The notes: a model not told the origin generated them from the letters alone. Numbered from the stretch's first letter, positions 40,138 to 47,946 are shown. The stretch is 64,000 bases of DNA from Candidatus Omnitrophota bacterium (GCA_030593065.1 JAUVHV010000008.1:1-64000), one strand, 5' to 3'. Numbers and translations: made by a program.

Positions 40138-40170
40138 AAAAAAGCCCCCGATTTTTCGGGGGCTTTTTTT
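40138..40170 (+). terminator. Intrinsic terminator after the outer-membrane barrel gene
   Basis: Perfect inverted repeat: left arm 40138-40151 (core GCCCCCGA), TTTT loop, right arm 40156-40169, ending in a run of T through 40170. Confidence 0.95.
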
Positions 40171-40178
40171 ATTTATAA

Positions 40179-40207
40179 TTGACATCATCTATATATAGTA
40201 TTATAAT
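40179..40207 (+). promoter_or_regulatory. Promoter of the lipoprotein-PilZ-sigma cluster
   Basis: TTGACA (40179-40184), 17-base spacer, TATAAT (40202-40207): a perfect consensus, starting nine bases after the preceding terminator. Confidence 0.85.
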
Positions 40208-40233
40208 AAGTTATAATAAAAAGGAGCATTTAT

Positions 40234-40563
40234 ATGAAATATATAATAATTTTATGTTTTATAATTAGCATCTTTGGAGTCGGGTGTGCTGGAATTGAAC
40301 CCCCCTCTCCCGGAAGGCTGATGCCTCCATGGGATGGCGCGTCGCCTCTTCATCTTGGTGATAGTAAAGATTTCGTACTTGACAAGTGGGGGGAGCCTAG
40401 TGAGATAATACAGATAGGCGTAGATGATGTAGGCCTTATACAGGAGGAGTGGATATATGATGGTACATATCCTGTACTTGAAATAGAGCCTAAGATACTT
40501 ACAAGAGGTGAAAGCCTTATCTTTACGGGTAACGCGCTTACAGGCTATAAGTCAAAAGAGTAG
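40234..40563 (+). CDS. Small lipoprotein, SmpA/OmlA-like
   Basis: A 109-residue protein with a lipoprotein signal peptide (GVGC, Cys near residue 18). The mature part contains LHLGDSKDFVLDKWGEPSEI, recalling the GxxxxxVxxxxGxP pattern of the small SmpA/OmlA envelope fold. Function unproven. AAGGAG precedes ATG 40234. It is first in the run of genes ending at 43520. Confidence 0.65.
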   Translation: MKYIIILCFIISIFGVGCAGIEPPSPGRLMPPWDGASPLHLGDSKDFVLDKWGEPSEIIQIGVDDVGLIQEEWIYDGTYPVLEIEPKILTRGESLIFTGNALTGYKSKE

Positions 40564-40586
40564 ACAGTTTTTTTAAGGATGCTAAC

Positions 40587-41069
40587 ATGCACAGCGTATT
40601 ATCATTAATTATTATCATATTAGTTCTATCATCTGTCGCGTTTATGCTCTGGAGGAAAAGGACCGAGAATTTAGCGCTTATCTCCGCAAAGCTTGATAGC
40701 TACTGGAAAACATTAAAGGAGAGGCGTAAATTCAGGCGTTTTGAAAAACAGCTTAATGTAGAATGTAGTGTACTTGAAAAAGCGGGTAATATTTACCATG
40801 CGTTTAGTCAGGATATTTCCGGAGAAGGCATATGCCTTCAGGTACCGGAAATTATGCCGGAGAAGAGCCGGGTTAATCTCGAGATCGAGATACCTGATAA
40901 AAGGCCTATAGCGGTAAAGGGAGAAGTTGTATGGGTCAGTGAGGTGAAACGGGATTCTTCTGTTTCAGAAAGAATTTTTAAAATAGGTGTAAGATTTTTA
41001 AAAATAGACACAAAGGACAAGGAATTATTAAATGGATTTTTAAATCAAATTACTGAAAACGATGTATAG
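40587..41069 (+). CDS. Membrane-anchored PilZ-domain protein
   Basis: A 160-residue protein with an N-terminal TM helix (about 3-22), then a PilZ domain: ERRKFRRFE supplies the arginines and SQDISGEGICLQV the (D/N)xSxxG element, both intact, so c-di-GMP binding is likely. It lies between the lipoprotein and the PC4-like gene on one transcript. Inference: a membrane-proximal c-di-GMP sensor, possibly linked to the sigma pair that follows. Confidence 0.82.
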   Translation: MHSVLSLIIIILVLSSVAFMLWRKRTENLALISAKLDSYWKTLKERRKFRRFEKQLNVECSVLEKAGNIYHAFSQDISGEGICLQVPEIMPEKSRVNLEIEIPDKRPIAVKGEVVWVSEVKRDSSVSERIFKIGVRFLKIDTKDKELLNGFLNQITENDV

Positions 41070-41087
41070 AATAAGGAGGTGTAAGAA

Positions 41088-41327
41088 ATGAACGAGACTG
41101 TCGCAACCTTTAACAAGAACAAATTTGAGGAGATAAGGATTGGAGTAAAAGAATATAAAGGGTTTGATCTAATCGATCTAAGGGTATGGGTTGATTCAAA
41201 AGAGGCTGGGGGAAAAGTCCCTACAGCAAAAGGGCTTTCACTTAATGTTGAACTGTTTTCTCAGTTTAAAAAAGCTGTTTTAGATCTTGAGGATACGCTG
41301 AAAAAGAATAATCTTTTACCAGAGTAG
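41088..41327 (+). CDS. PC4/p15-like transcriptional coactivator family protein
   Basis: A 79-residue protein whose central part (IGVKEYKGFDLIDLRVWVD and PTAKGLSLNVE) matches the PC4/YdbC single-strand-DNA-binding fold, with a C-terminal amphipathic helix. Eukaryotic PC4 is a transcription cofactor; bacterial members bind single-stranded DNA. AAGGAGGTG precedes the ATG. It lies directly upstream of a sigma factor. Confidence 0.8.
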   Translation: MNETVATFNKNKFEEIRIGVKEYKGFDLIDLRVWVDSKEAGGKVPTAKGLSLNVELFSQFKKAVLDLEDTLKKNNLLPE

Positions 41328-41350
41328 CATGCATAGAATAGTTTTTATTG

Positions 41351-41944
41351 ATGGATGATAATAGCAACAATTGCGATGAAGAATTTCTTAGGCTGTGTGT
41401 TATTGGCGATGAAGAAGCTTGGGTATGTTTTGTGCAAAAATTTTCAAGGCTTATACGTAGAGCAATCATATCTAAGACTTTAAGATTTTTTTCAAATATA
41501 AATCAGAATGATCTGGATGAGATATTCCAGCAGACATTCGCGCATATCTGGTGCAACAATGTCCTTAGCAAGATAACAAATCCCCGCTCAATACCAGCCT
41601 ATCTTACAATTGTGGCACAGAATGTCGCTACAGATTTTTTTAGAAAGCAAAAAAGGTGTAATCGTTTTAATGAAAACAGCATAGATTGCCAAAGCGCCAA
41701 CTTAGCGACAGATGCTTCGTGCGCGGAAATTCATGGCAGGCAGTTAAATAGCGCCATAGAGGAGCTTGTTAAGGATTTTACATTAAAAGAGGAGCGCATT
41801 ATAACGCTTGACCTGTCGTATGGCCTGAAGCACCGTGAAATAGCCAATATAATGGATATGACTGTTAATTCAGTGTCCACGATTATTTTTCGCCTTAAGA
41901 AGCTGCTTAAAGAAAGATTAAAAGAAAGAGGATATGATGCCTGA
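41351..41944 (+). CDS. ECF-like RNA polymerase sigma factor
   Basis: From ATG 41351 a 197-residue factor with region 2 (about 25-95, including LDEIFQQTFAHIW and AQNVATDFFRKQKR) and region 4 (about 130-195, HREIANIMDMTVNSVSTIIF), without region 3: the ECF layout. The frame also opens at TTG 41348. No clear ribosome site, so translation may be coupled to the PC4-like gene 23 bases upstream. It overlaps the next gene, a zinc-finger membrane protein that resembles an anti-sigma factor. Confidence 0.85.
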   Translation: MDDNSNNCDEEFLRLCVIGDEEAWVCFVQKFSRLIRRAIISKTLRFFSNINQNDLDEIFQQTFAHIWCNNVLSKITNPRSIPAYLTIVAQNVATDFFRKQKRCNRFNENSIDCQSANLATDASCAEIHGRQLNSAIEELVKDFTLKEERIITLDLSYGLKHREIANIMDMTVNSVSTIIFRLKKLLKERLKERGYDA

Positions 41945-42491
41945 CCCGCGCCCTGGTTTTTCATTAAGAGGGGCATTATACGGTGATAGTAAGGATAGGA
42001 AGGGCGTTTGGCCCGATACCTGTCCTGCTGATAGCATACTCGCGGATTATATAAGTGATGTAATCCCTACGAAATCGGAAAAAGAGATTATTGCTTCTCA
42101 TGTGGCAAAATGTGATAAATGTTTTGAAAAGGTCGCATCCTGTGTATCTGCTTTAACCATTTCAGATAAAGCAGGGCAAGCTGATACTGGTAAACGTCTT
42201 TTAAGGAGGGTATTGTCGATGCCTAAAAAATATCCCAGAATGCGTTTTAAGGGTGGTTATATAAAACGCAATAAATACTTTTTGGTAGCAGGCTTATTCT
42301 TTCTGTTATCTTTTATCTTCAAACCGTTTTTTTTACAATTTCTCGTTGCCGCGTTACTCTTCGGAGTTAAATGGGTTATGGATACAGGCAGTACAAAAGC
42401 ACTCATTATGATATATGAAACATGGAAACATAGCAAAGCAGCTGAGAGTGATACAGATAATAAGGATAGGATTAACCACAGGCGTATATAA
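41934..42491 (+). CDS. Putative anti-sigma factor, zinc-finger membrane protein
   Basis: A 185-residue protein: cytoplasmic N-terminal domain with HVAKCDKC (about 55-62), the HxxxCxxC zinc signature of ZAS anti-sigma domains, then a hydrophobic stretch (about 117-147, one or two TM helices) and a short polar tail. It overlaps the sigma gene by 11 bases, the usual sigma/anti-sigma arrangement. Inferred role: hold the ECF factor at the membrane until an envelope signal arrives. ATG 41937 is an equally possible start. Confidence 0.75.
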   Translation: MMPDPRPGFSLRGALYGDSKDRKGVWPDTCPADSILADYISDVIPTKSEKEIIASHVAKCDKCFEKVASCVSALTISDKAGQADTGKRLLRRVLSMPKKYPRMRFKGGYIKRNKYFLVAGLFFLLSFIFKPFFLQFLVAALLFGVKWVMDTGSTKALIMIYETWKHSKAAESDTDNKDRINHRRI

Positions 42492-42494
42492 AAA

Positions 42495-43520
42495 ATGAAG
42501 ACCGATATTATCAAAATCTTAAAATGCCCACTTTGCGGAGGCAAACCATTAAAATTAGAAGCAGTAGTCGGATTATATGATGAGTACAGAGATGGCGCGC
42601 TCTTGTGTGGTACTTGCAATTACTCCTTCCCGCTTCATGAAGGCATAGCCGATTTTTTAGCGGAACCATCCCCGGAGATACTCGAGGAACAGAAAGCCAG
42701 TTCTCGCGAGGCCCGCATTAAAACAGAGGATGGCAGTGAATTTTTTATAAATCCCGAAACCATAGAAAAATTCAGTAAGCTTTTTCTGTCACTGCCTAAA
42801 GGGGATGGGAGTTATTTTTTTAAAGAGGGGGGCTCATTTCAGAATTTTTCGGAGGGTTCACACCGTTTTTTTGACTTGTTTGACAGCTGGAATATTAAGC
42901 CTGGAATGAAAGTTTTAGAGTTGGGTGCCGGTTTTTGCTGGGCGTCACGTGAATTCGCAAAAAGAGGTTGTGAGGTCGTGGCAGTTGACATTACAGACTA
43001 TCTAAAGGTAGCGGATCTCTATTTAAAGAATGGCCTCTATTTTGAGAGGATTTACGCGGATATGGATAAACTTCCCTTTGAAAAAGATTCTTTCGATCTT
43101 ATTTTTGCGGCGGCTACTATCCACCATAGCTCAGACTTAGATAAGACATTCAAGGAACTTAATCGCGTGCTTAAAAAGAATGGAAAAATAATTCTGCTTA
43201 ACGAGTGTTTTATAGGGATTTTCGAAAAACCTCAGCAGCATGCGGCAGATTTCGGTTATAATGACCATTATTATCCGATATGGCAGTGGCAAAAGGTTGT
43301 CAAGGAGAGCGGATTTAGCAAGGTTAAGGTTACTTTTTTATCTTTTCTGAAAGATTATATAGCGCGTAAAGAATCAAGAGGGCTTAAGGCAGGCCTTAAG
43401 CTAAAACTTGCGAAAGCTATTATAGGAGTTCCCCTTATCGATAAGCTGCTTTCAATAGTTCTCATCCCTCACCGTATTTTTTTCCGGCCAAGAAGTATTC
43501 TAATAGAAGCAACAAAATAA
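42495..43520 (+). CDS. SAM-dependent methyltransferase with Trm112-like zinc domain
   Basis: A 341-residue protein: N-terminal zinc ribbon (CPLCGG about 11-16 and CGTC about 38-41, Trm112-like), then a class I methyltransferase fold with VLELGAGFCWASREFA (motif I), VVAVDIT and FDLIFAAATIHHSSDL. Such fusions often modify lipids, sugars or small metabolites; the substrate is unknown. It starts three bases after the putative anti-sigma gene, so it may belong to that regulon. A transposon-like element follows 12 bases after its stop. Confidence 0.82.
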   Translation: MKTDIIKILKCPLCGGKPLKLEAVVGLYDEYRDGALLCGTCNYSFPLHEGIADFLAEPSPEILEEQKASSREARIKTEDGSEFFINPETIEKFSKLFLSLPKGDGSYFFKEGGSFQNFSEGSHRFFDLFDSWNIKPGMKVLELGAGFCWASREFAKRGCEVVAVDITDYLKVADLYLKNGLYFERIYADMDKLPFEKDSFDLIFAAATIHHSSDLDKTFKELNRVLKKNGKIILLNECFIGIFEKPQQHAADFGYNDHYYPIWQWQKVVKESGFSKVKVTFLSFLKDYIARKESRGLKAGLKLKLAKAIIGVPLIDKLLSIVLIPHRIFFRPRSILIEATK

Positions 43521-43532
43521 TACAAATAATAC

Positions 43533-44149
43533 AGACGTTTTGAAAGTTGTTCGGTACACTGTCCCCAAACTGAGCTTCACACTGTACCCTATAAGGATAG
43601 GTGGTCAAGCAGCATAAAATTACAGCTAAACATATTCCTTTCTCTATAACTACTCCACGTATATTCATCTGGATTTGAAACAATATTGGCTCTTGTAGGA
43701 TTACATTCAATATAATTAATGCAATTAATTAAATATTGGTCTTTAACGATAACCTTGCTCTTAAATCTACCTTGCCATAAGTGACCTACCTTTTCATAAG
43801 AATTATTAAAATGCGCCGTATATGTTCTGTTAGTTACCTGAATAAGCTTGGATAGGTTAGTAGCCTTTGCAACTTGTCCGAGTATATGGATATGGTTAGG
43901 CATTAGACAAAATCCATATATTTTAAATGAATATCTTTTTTTGTATTTTTTTAATAGAACTAAATACCTGAGATAGTCACTTTCTTGTTTAAAGATTTGT
44001 TGTTTTTGATTCCCCCGAGCAATTATGTGGTAACAACCGTTATCAATATAAACTCTTGGACCTCCTGGCATTTGATACCTCCTTTTATGTTTTGAGATAC
44101 TGTCGTGCTGGAACTGGGGACAGTGTCCCTATTAAGAATCAAAACGTCT
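43533..44149. mobile_element. RAYT (IS200-like) element with nested inverted repeats
   Basis: Outer 11-bp perfect inverted repeats AGACGTTTTGA (43533-43543) and TCAAAACGTCT (44139-44149) enclose inner 12-bp repeats ACACTGTCCCCA (43556-43567) and TGGGGACAGTGT (44115-44126). Between them is one intact tyrosine transposase on the reverse strand. The inner right repeat is itself nearly palindromic (GGGACAGTGTCCC). The element is 617 bp, lies between the methyltransferase and comM, and stops seven bases from the comM stop. Confidence 0.85.
43589..44071 (-). CDS. REP-associated tyrosine transposase (Y1/HUH family)
   Basis: A 160-residue Y1-type transposase: N-terminal YHIIARGN, HUH motif LMPNHIHIL (about 56-64), HLWQGRFKS, and the catalytic Tyr within YLINCINYIECNP (about 112-124). 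The family acts on single-stranded palindromic ends and mobilises REP-like sequences. The frame is intact and has an AAAAGGAGG site, so it may be active. Short for the family but complete in motifs. Confidence 0.9.
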   Translation of the reverse strand: MPGGPRVYIDNGCYHIIARGNQKQQIFKQESDYLRYLVLLKKYKKRYSFKIYGFCLMPNHIHILGQVAKATNLSKLIQVTNRTYTAHFNNSYEKVGHLWQGRFKSKVIVKDQYLINCINYIECNPTRANIVSNPDEYTWSSYRERNMFSCNFMLLDHLSL

Positions 44150-44155
44150 CTAGAT

Positions 44156-45685
44156 TTAGAGCCAGGCTTTGGTATCAAGGCAGCGGTAGCTTATTGCTTC
44201 TGAAACCTCCTCAGCCCCAATTAGCGGTTTATTATCGAGATCTGCTATGGTTCTGGAGATTTTTAGAATCTTATCGTATGCGCGGGCGCTTATGAATAAT
44301 TCGGACATGGCTGTTTTTAGCAGTTCTGACGCTTCTTCTGAGATTTGACAGTAGCCTGCTAAATCGCGATGCAATAACTTTGCGTTTAGGTTGTATTTAT
44401 GCTCCTTATAACGTTCTTTTTGTATTAACCGGGTCTGTTTTATGCGTTCCTTTATTGCGGCAGAAGTTTCCTCATTCGGTTTTCCGGCCATCTGCTCATA
44501 TTTAACAGGTTGAATCTCAATATGCATATCTATTCGATCGATGAGAGGCCCGGAGATTTTTGATAGATACCTCTGTATTTGTCCTGGTGAGCATGTGCAG
44601 GGCTTTTTAGGATGGGTGAGCAATCCGCATGGGCATGGGTTCATGGCTGCTACGAGCATAAAACGGCATGGATAACTTAAAGATGCGTTTGCCCGTGATA
44701 TTCTTATTAGATCTTCTTCAAGAGGCTGCCGCAGTGCCTCAAGCACATTTCGTCGAAATTCCGGAAGCTCATCTAAGAAAAGCACCCCATTATGAGCGAG
44801 GCTTATTTCACCGGGGCGTATGTGATGTGATCCCCCGCCAAGCATGCCGGCATCTGAAACAGAGTGATGCAGAGCCCTGAACGGGGGCATTGTAATCAGC
44901 TTTTTATCAGGCAAAAGGCCGCATATACTGTATATCTTACTTGTCTCTATAGATTCTTCTTCATTAAGCTTAGCCATTATAGTTGGCAGCCGCTGAGCTA
45001 ACATTGTCTTTCCAGCGCCGGGTGCGCCTATCAGAAGGATATTGTGTCCCCCAGCTACCGCTATTTCCATTGCTCTCTTAGCATTATAATTGCCCTTTAT
45101 ATCGGAATAATCATGGCAATCAGTGCTTGAAGAAGTGACTTTGTTTTTATGAACTTTACAATTAACAGGAGAAACCCCTTTAGTGAGATATTCTGTTACT
45201 TCGTGCAGAGAAGAGGCGGCAACAAAACGAAGGTCCTTTACTGCCGATGCTTCAGGCATATTATGAAGAGGTATAACAAGTTCTATGTCCTTATTTTTTC
45301 TCAGGTCATCGGCAACACAAAGAATGCCCCTTACAGGTTTTAAGCTTCCATCAAGCGAGAGTTCACCGCAGAAGGCCTTATTCTCAAGGCACTTCTTGTC
45401 AATTATATTCAATGCGGCAAGTATGGTAACAGCTATCGCGAGATCATGCATAGCGCCCTCTTTACGTAAATGCGCTGGAGCGAGATTTACAGTAACGCGC
45501 AGGCTTGGCAGCTTAAAACCCGAGTTTTTTAACGCGGCTATTACTCTTTTCGTAGACTCGCGGCACGCGGTATCCGGAAGGCCGACTATAATAAAAGATC
45601 TGATGCCTGATGCAATATCAACCTCTACATCGACTGCGCATGATGTTACACCAAAAATGGTTCTTGATTTACTCTTTGCAAGCAT
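44156..45685 (-). CDS. comM: YifB/ComM family Mg-chelatase-like AAA+ ATPase
   Basis: A 509-residue protein: N-terminal Lon-like domain (about 1-170, DLAIAVTILAAL), an AAA+ module with GAPGAGKTMLAQRLP (near 218) and NGVLFLDELPEF, and a C-terminal Mg-chelatase-like region with four Cys around 350 (CPCGLL, CTCS). ComM helicases drive branch migration during natural transformation. An AAAGGGGTAT sequence precedes the start. It is last of the reverse-strand spoVG-yraN-comM group, 19 bases after yraN. Confidence 0.93.
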   Translation of the reverse strand: MLAKSKSRTIFGVTSCAVDVEVDIASGIRSFIIVGLPDTACRESTKRVIAALKNSGFKLPSLRVTVNLAPAHLRKEGAMHDLAIAVTILAALNIIDKKCLENKAFCGELSLDGSLKPVRGILCVADDLRKNKDIELVIPLHNMPEASAVKDLRFVAASSLHEVTEYLTKGVSPVNCKVHKNKVTSSSTDCHDYSDIKGNYNAKRAMEIAVAGGHNILLIGAPGAGKTMLAQRLPTIMAKLNEEESIETSKIYSICGLLPDKKLITMPPFRALHHSVSDAGMLGGGSHHIRPGEISLAHNGVLFLDELPEFRRNVLEALRQPLEEDLIRISRANASLSYPCRFMLVAAMNPCPCGLLTHPKKPCTCSPGQIQRYLSKISGPLIDRIDMHIEIQPVKYEQMAGKPNEETSAAIKERIKQTRLIQKERYKEHKYNLNAKLLHRDLAGYCQISEEASELLKTAMSELFISARAYDKILKISRTIADLDNKPLIGAEEVSEAISYRCLDTKAWL

Positions 45686-45704
45686 TTTTATATACCCCTT
45701 TTCG

Positions 45705-46058
45705 CTAAAAAGCGTCTTTTATGTGACTTATATTAATGTTATTTCTTACGTTAAAAACAACTGTTATAATATCAAACCTGATAAAAGCACCCTGTTTATT
45801 GTGGTAATCCAGCCATATCAGCGCTAATCTTTTTAATTTTCTGATTTTTAATGGCGTAAAAGAATCAAGTGGGTCATGAAAAGAATAATCAGTTGCGCTT
45901 CGCACTTCTATGATAACAATATAATTATCGTCTTTGGCTATAATATCTATCTCTCCAGCCCTGCATTTAAAATTCCGCTCAACAATTTGAAGTCCTTTGT
46001 TTCTAATGAATCCGCAAGCAAGCAATTCACCCTTATTACCCAATCTTTTTCTATCCAT
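45705..46058 (-). CDS. yraN: YraN family (UPF0102) nuclease-like protein
   Basis: A 117-residue protein with the restriction-endonuclease-like core: GELLACGFIRNKG, then AGEIDIIA and IVIIEVRS, giving the E-x(n)-D-x(n)-ExK-type pattern, although the usual Lys of the last motif is Arg here (EVR). The family is Holliday-junction-resolvase-like, with unproven function. An AAAGGAAAG site precedes ATG 46058. Neighbouring comM fits a recombination context. Confidence 0.88.
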   Translation of the reverse strand: MDRKRLGNKGELLACGFIRNKGLQIVERNFKCRAGEIDIIAKDDNYIVIIEVRSATDYSFHDPLDSFTPLKIRKLKRLALIWLDYHNKQGAFIRFDIITVVFNVRNNINISHIKDAF

Positions 46059-46120
46059 GTTTCTTTCCTTTCGCGGGGCAGCAAGAGGTGTTGCAATCTT
46101 ACCACCCCGCCAAGTGCACC

Positions 46121-46381
46121 TTAGTTATCAAACGCAGAGAGTATAAGATCTGAAAGTTTCTCTTTGACAGCCTCATCAACAAGCGATACTCTGTTATGCC
46201 ATTTTCCGTCCTTGCCAAGCTGCTGCGGCATCCCAACAAAGAGGCCATTTTTGCCTGAAACAATTCGCAAGCCCTTGATAATAAAGCACCCGCTGATAGA
46301 TATATCAGCAAAGCCCTTTAAAGTGCTGTCTGCATCAAGCCGGTGTATGCGCTCAACCTTGATTTCAATCCCATTATCCAT
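46121..46381 (-). CDS. spoVG: SpoVG family protein
   Basis: From ATG 46381 an 86-residue SpoVG protein: IEIKVERIHRLD, KGFADISISGCFIIKGLRIV and GLFVGMPQQ are the family hallmarks. SpoVG binds DNA or RNA and acts as a broad regulator in many non-sporulating bacteria. ATG 46381 is chosen over GTG 46390 because AAAGGGGGTG sits at the right distance. It heads the reverse-strand group; a strong inverted repeat lies 37-66 bases upstream. Confidence 0.92.
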   Translation of the reverse strand: MDNGIEIKVERIHRLDADSTLKGFADISISGCFIIKGLRIVSGKNGLFVGMPQQLGKDGKWHNRVSLVDEAVKEKLSDLILSAFDN

Positions 46382-46417
46382 GTTATTCACCCCCTTTCGT
46401 ATGTTTAACCGATTTTA

Positions 46418-46447
46418 TTCGCTATTATTATCTTTAATAATAGCGAA
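46418..46447. repeat. 12-bp perfect inverted repeat upstream of spoVG
   Basis: TTCGCTATTATT (46418-46429), six-base loop, AATAATAGCGAA (46436-46447); an outer GATTTT/AAAATC pairing extends it past a three-base bulge. Located just upstream of spoVG on its own strand, with no T-run. Likely an operator or an mRNA leader hairpin. Confidence 0.6.
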
Positions 46448-46454
46448 AATCATA

Positions 46455-46463
46455 TGTGGATAA
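46455..46463 (-). promoter_or_regulatory. Perfect DnaA-box sequence
   Basis: TGTGGATAA is the exact complement of the DnaA box TTATCCACA. I see no second good match nearby and no dnaA or dnaN gene, so an origin is not supported; it may be a regulatory or chance site. Confidence 0.35.
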
Positions 46464-46749
46464 CATTAAATTTTTGATACCTCTACTACATTAGACGCTC
46501 AAAACCGGATTTTTCTTTCAAAAAAATTAAAAAAAACAAAGAATCGGCATATTTAATTAGAAATTTGCCATAACTTGCTACTTTGTATGTTGTTATATAT
46601 GGACAAGTTTGCGCTTTTTTATTTTACTTCTTGACTACCCACAAAAAGGTGATTTAATAAATTACATTATAAATTGGAAAAACCACGCTATTCAGCCTAA
46701 TCTTCAAGCAATTTTTTTCTATCCTGATTTAATCTATTCGATTTTGACC

Positions 46750-46778
46750 TTGTAAATTGTTTTACCAGGCGTTATAAT
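46750..46778 (+). promoter_or_regulatory. Promoter of the HhH-GPD glycosylase gene, giving a very short leader
   Basis: TTGTAA (46750-46755), 17-base spacer, TATAAT (46773-46778). The start near 46785 leaves only about six bases before ATG 46791, with no ribosome site. Confidence 0.65.
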
Positions 46779-46790
46779 ACATAAAAAACA

Positions 46791-47483
46791 ATGAATCTCC
46801 CGGTCAAGAAGAGTCTATCTTGTAACAATAATTTAAAACCAATTTTACTTAGGGTGTATAGCCTTCTTTATAAAATATATGGCCCGCGGCACTGGTGGCC
46901 CGCGAATTCAAGCTTTGAAGTTGTTGTGGGCGCAATCCTTACGCAGAACACCAATTGGTCTAATGTTGAAAAAGCGATTACGAATCTTAAGGGGGAGAAG
47001 CTTCTGCGCCCCCTAACACTGCGTAACCTGAATTCAAAGAGACTCGCCGCATTAATACGCCCAAGTGGTTATTATAATATCAAAGCAAAGAGGTTGAAAA
47101 ATTTTCTCGATTTTCTTTTTTTAAATTATGACGGAAAGCTAAGCAGGATGAGGCATACCCCCCTTAAAACTTTACGAAAGGAGATTCTGGGAATAAATGG
47201 TATCGGCCAGGAGACTGCAGATTCCATTCTCTTATACGCGTTAGGTAAACCCGTCTTTGTTATCGACGCCTATACGCGCAGGATAGCGGAGTGTTTATGC
47301 ATAACATGCGCAGGCAGTAAATATGACGATCTACAGGCTGTTTTTATGAAAAACCTGCCGTGTGACGCAAGGATTTTTAATGAATATCATGCTCTGCTTG
47401 TAACCCATTCTAAAACTGTATGCAAAACAAGGCCAGATTGCGAGAAATGCATTCTTCACAAGGAGAAAGGTGAGAGAAGATGA
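46791..47483 (+). CDS. HhH-GPD DNA glycosylase (endonuclease III-like)
   Basis: A 230-residue base-excision enzyme: FEVVVGAILTQNTNWSNVEKA, hairpin LGINGIGQETADSI and catalytic Asp in VIDAYTRRI. The lyase Lys of Nth (GRKTA) is Glu here (GQETA), suggesting a monofunctional glycosylase, as in MutY- or MagIII-type enzymes. The C-terminus keeps CKTRPDCEKC, three of the four cluster Cys; the protein ends ten residues later without the fourth. It overlaps the YjbQ-family gene by four bases. Substrate undetermined. Confidence 0.85.
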   Translation: MNLPVKKSLSCNNNLKPILLRVYSLLYKIYGPRHWWPANSSFEVVVGAILTQNTNWSNVEKAITNLKGEKLLRPLTLRNLNSKRLAALIRPSGYYNIKAKRLKNFLDFLFLNYDGKLSRMRHTPLKTLRKEILGINGIGQETADSILLYALGKPVFVIDAYTRRIAECLCITCAGSKYDDLQAVFMKNLPCDARIFNEYHALLVTHSKTVCKTRPDCEKCILHKEKGERR

Positions 47484-47899
47484 CTGTCTTCACAGCTTAT
47501 ATAGAACTTAGCACTAAGGGAAAGACTGATATAGTTGATTTAACGCCGCAGGTTAAGGACAGCCTTGAAAAGACTGAAATCTCATGCGGCACAGTTACTG
47601 TATTTGTTGTAGGTTCAACAGCCGCGTTAACAACAATGGAATACGAGCCTGCGCTGGAATCGGATACAAAGAGATTCTTTGAAAAGATAATTCCTGAATC
47701 CATGCACTATGCGCATGACGCGACATGGGGAGACGCTAATGGCCACTCGCACCTCAGGGCTTCCCTGCTTGGCCCGTCTCTGACAATACCTTTTAACGAG
47801 GGTAAGTTGTGCCTTGGCACATGGCAGCAGATAATCTTTATAGATTTTGACAACCGTCCACGCAAACGAAGGATTCTCCTGCAGTTTATCGGTAAATAG
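47480..47899 (+). CDS. YjbQ family protein (UPF0047)
   Basis: A 139-residue YjbQ-type protein: VFVVGSTAALTTMEYEP, NGHSHLRASLLGPS and LGTWQQIIFIDFDNRPRKR are the conserved blocks, with the His-rich cluster that suggests metal or phosphate binding. Some members complement thiamine-phosphate synthase mutants, but the physiological role is uncertain. Start overlaps the glycosylase stop (ATGA). Confidence 0.92.
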   Translation: MTVFTAYIELSTKGKTDIVDLTPQVKDSLEKTEISCGTVTVFVVGSTAALTTMEYEPALESDTKRFFEKIIPESMHYAHDATWGDANGHSHLRASLLGPSLTIPFNEGKLCLGTWQQIIFIDFDNRPRKRRILLQFIGK

Positions 47900-47946
47900 T
47901 ACACCGTTAAATTAGTTTTAAGCACCTATTGTAACGGAGCAATAGT

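Larger units (their letters stand above)
46382..46790. other. 409-base AT-rich divergent intergenic region
   Basis: The only gap over 300 bases. It separates the reverse-strand spoVG group from the forward glycosylase gene, so it is a divergent promoter region. It holds the 12-bp inverted repeat (46418-46447), one perfect DnaA-box sequence TGTGGATAA (46455-46463) and a forward promoter (46750-46778). No reading frame with a ribosome site and no RNA gene is evident in 46470-46740, which is AT-rich with long A and T runs. Confidence 0.6.

Noticed and set aside
44056-44295. Forward 79-codon frame covering the element's right end
   Set aside because: It spans the transposase start, the repeat and the comM end; no homology, no ribosome site.
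45285-45827. Forward open frame of 180 codons opposite comM and yraN
   Set aside because: It runs antisense to two well-supported genes, with a composition explained by them.
46059-46120. GCGGGG/CCCCGC stem between spoVG and yraN as a terminator
   Set aside because: Six pairs with a 26-base loop and no T-run on the coding strand; too weak to call.
46382-46790. Replication origin
   Set aside because: Only one clear DnaA box, and no dnaA, dnaN, parA or similar gene next to it.
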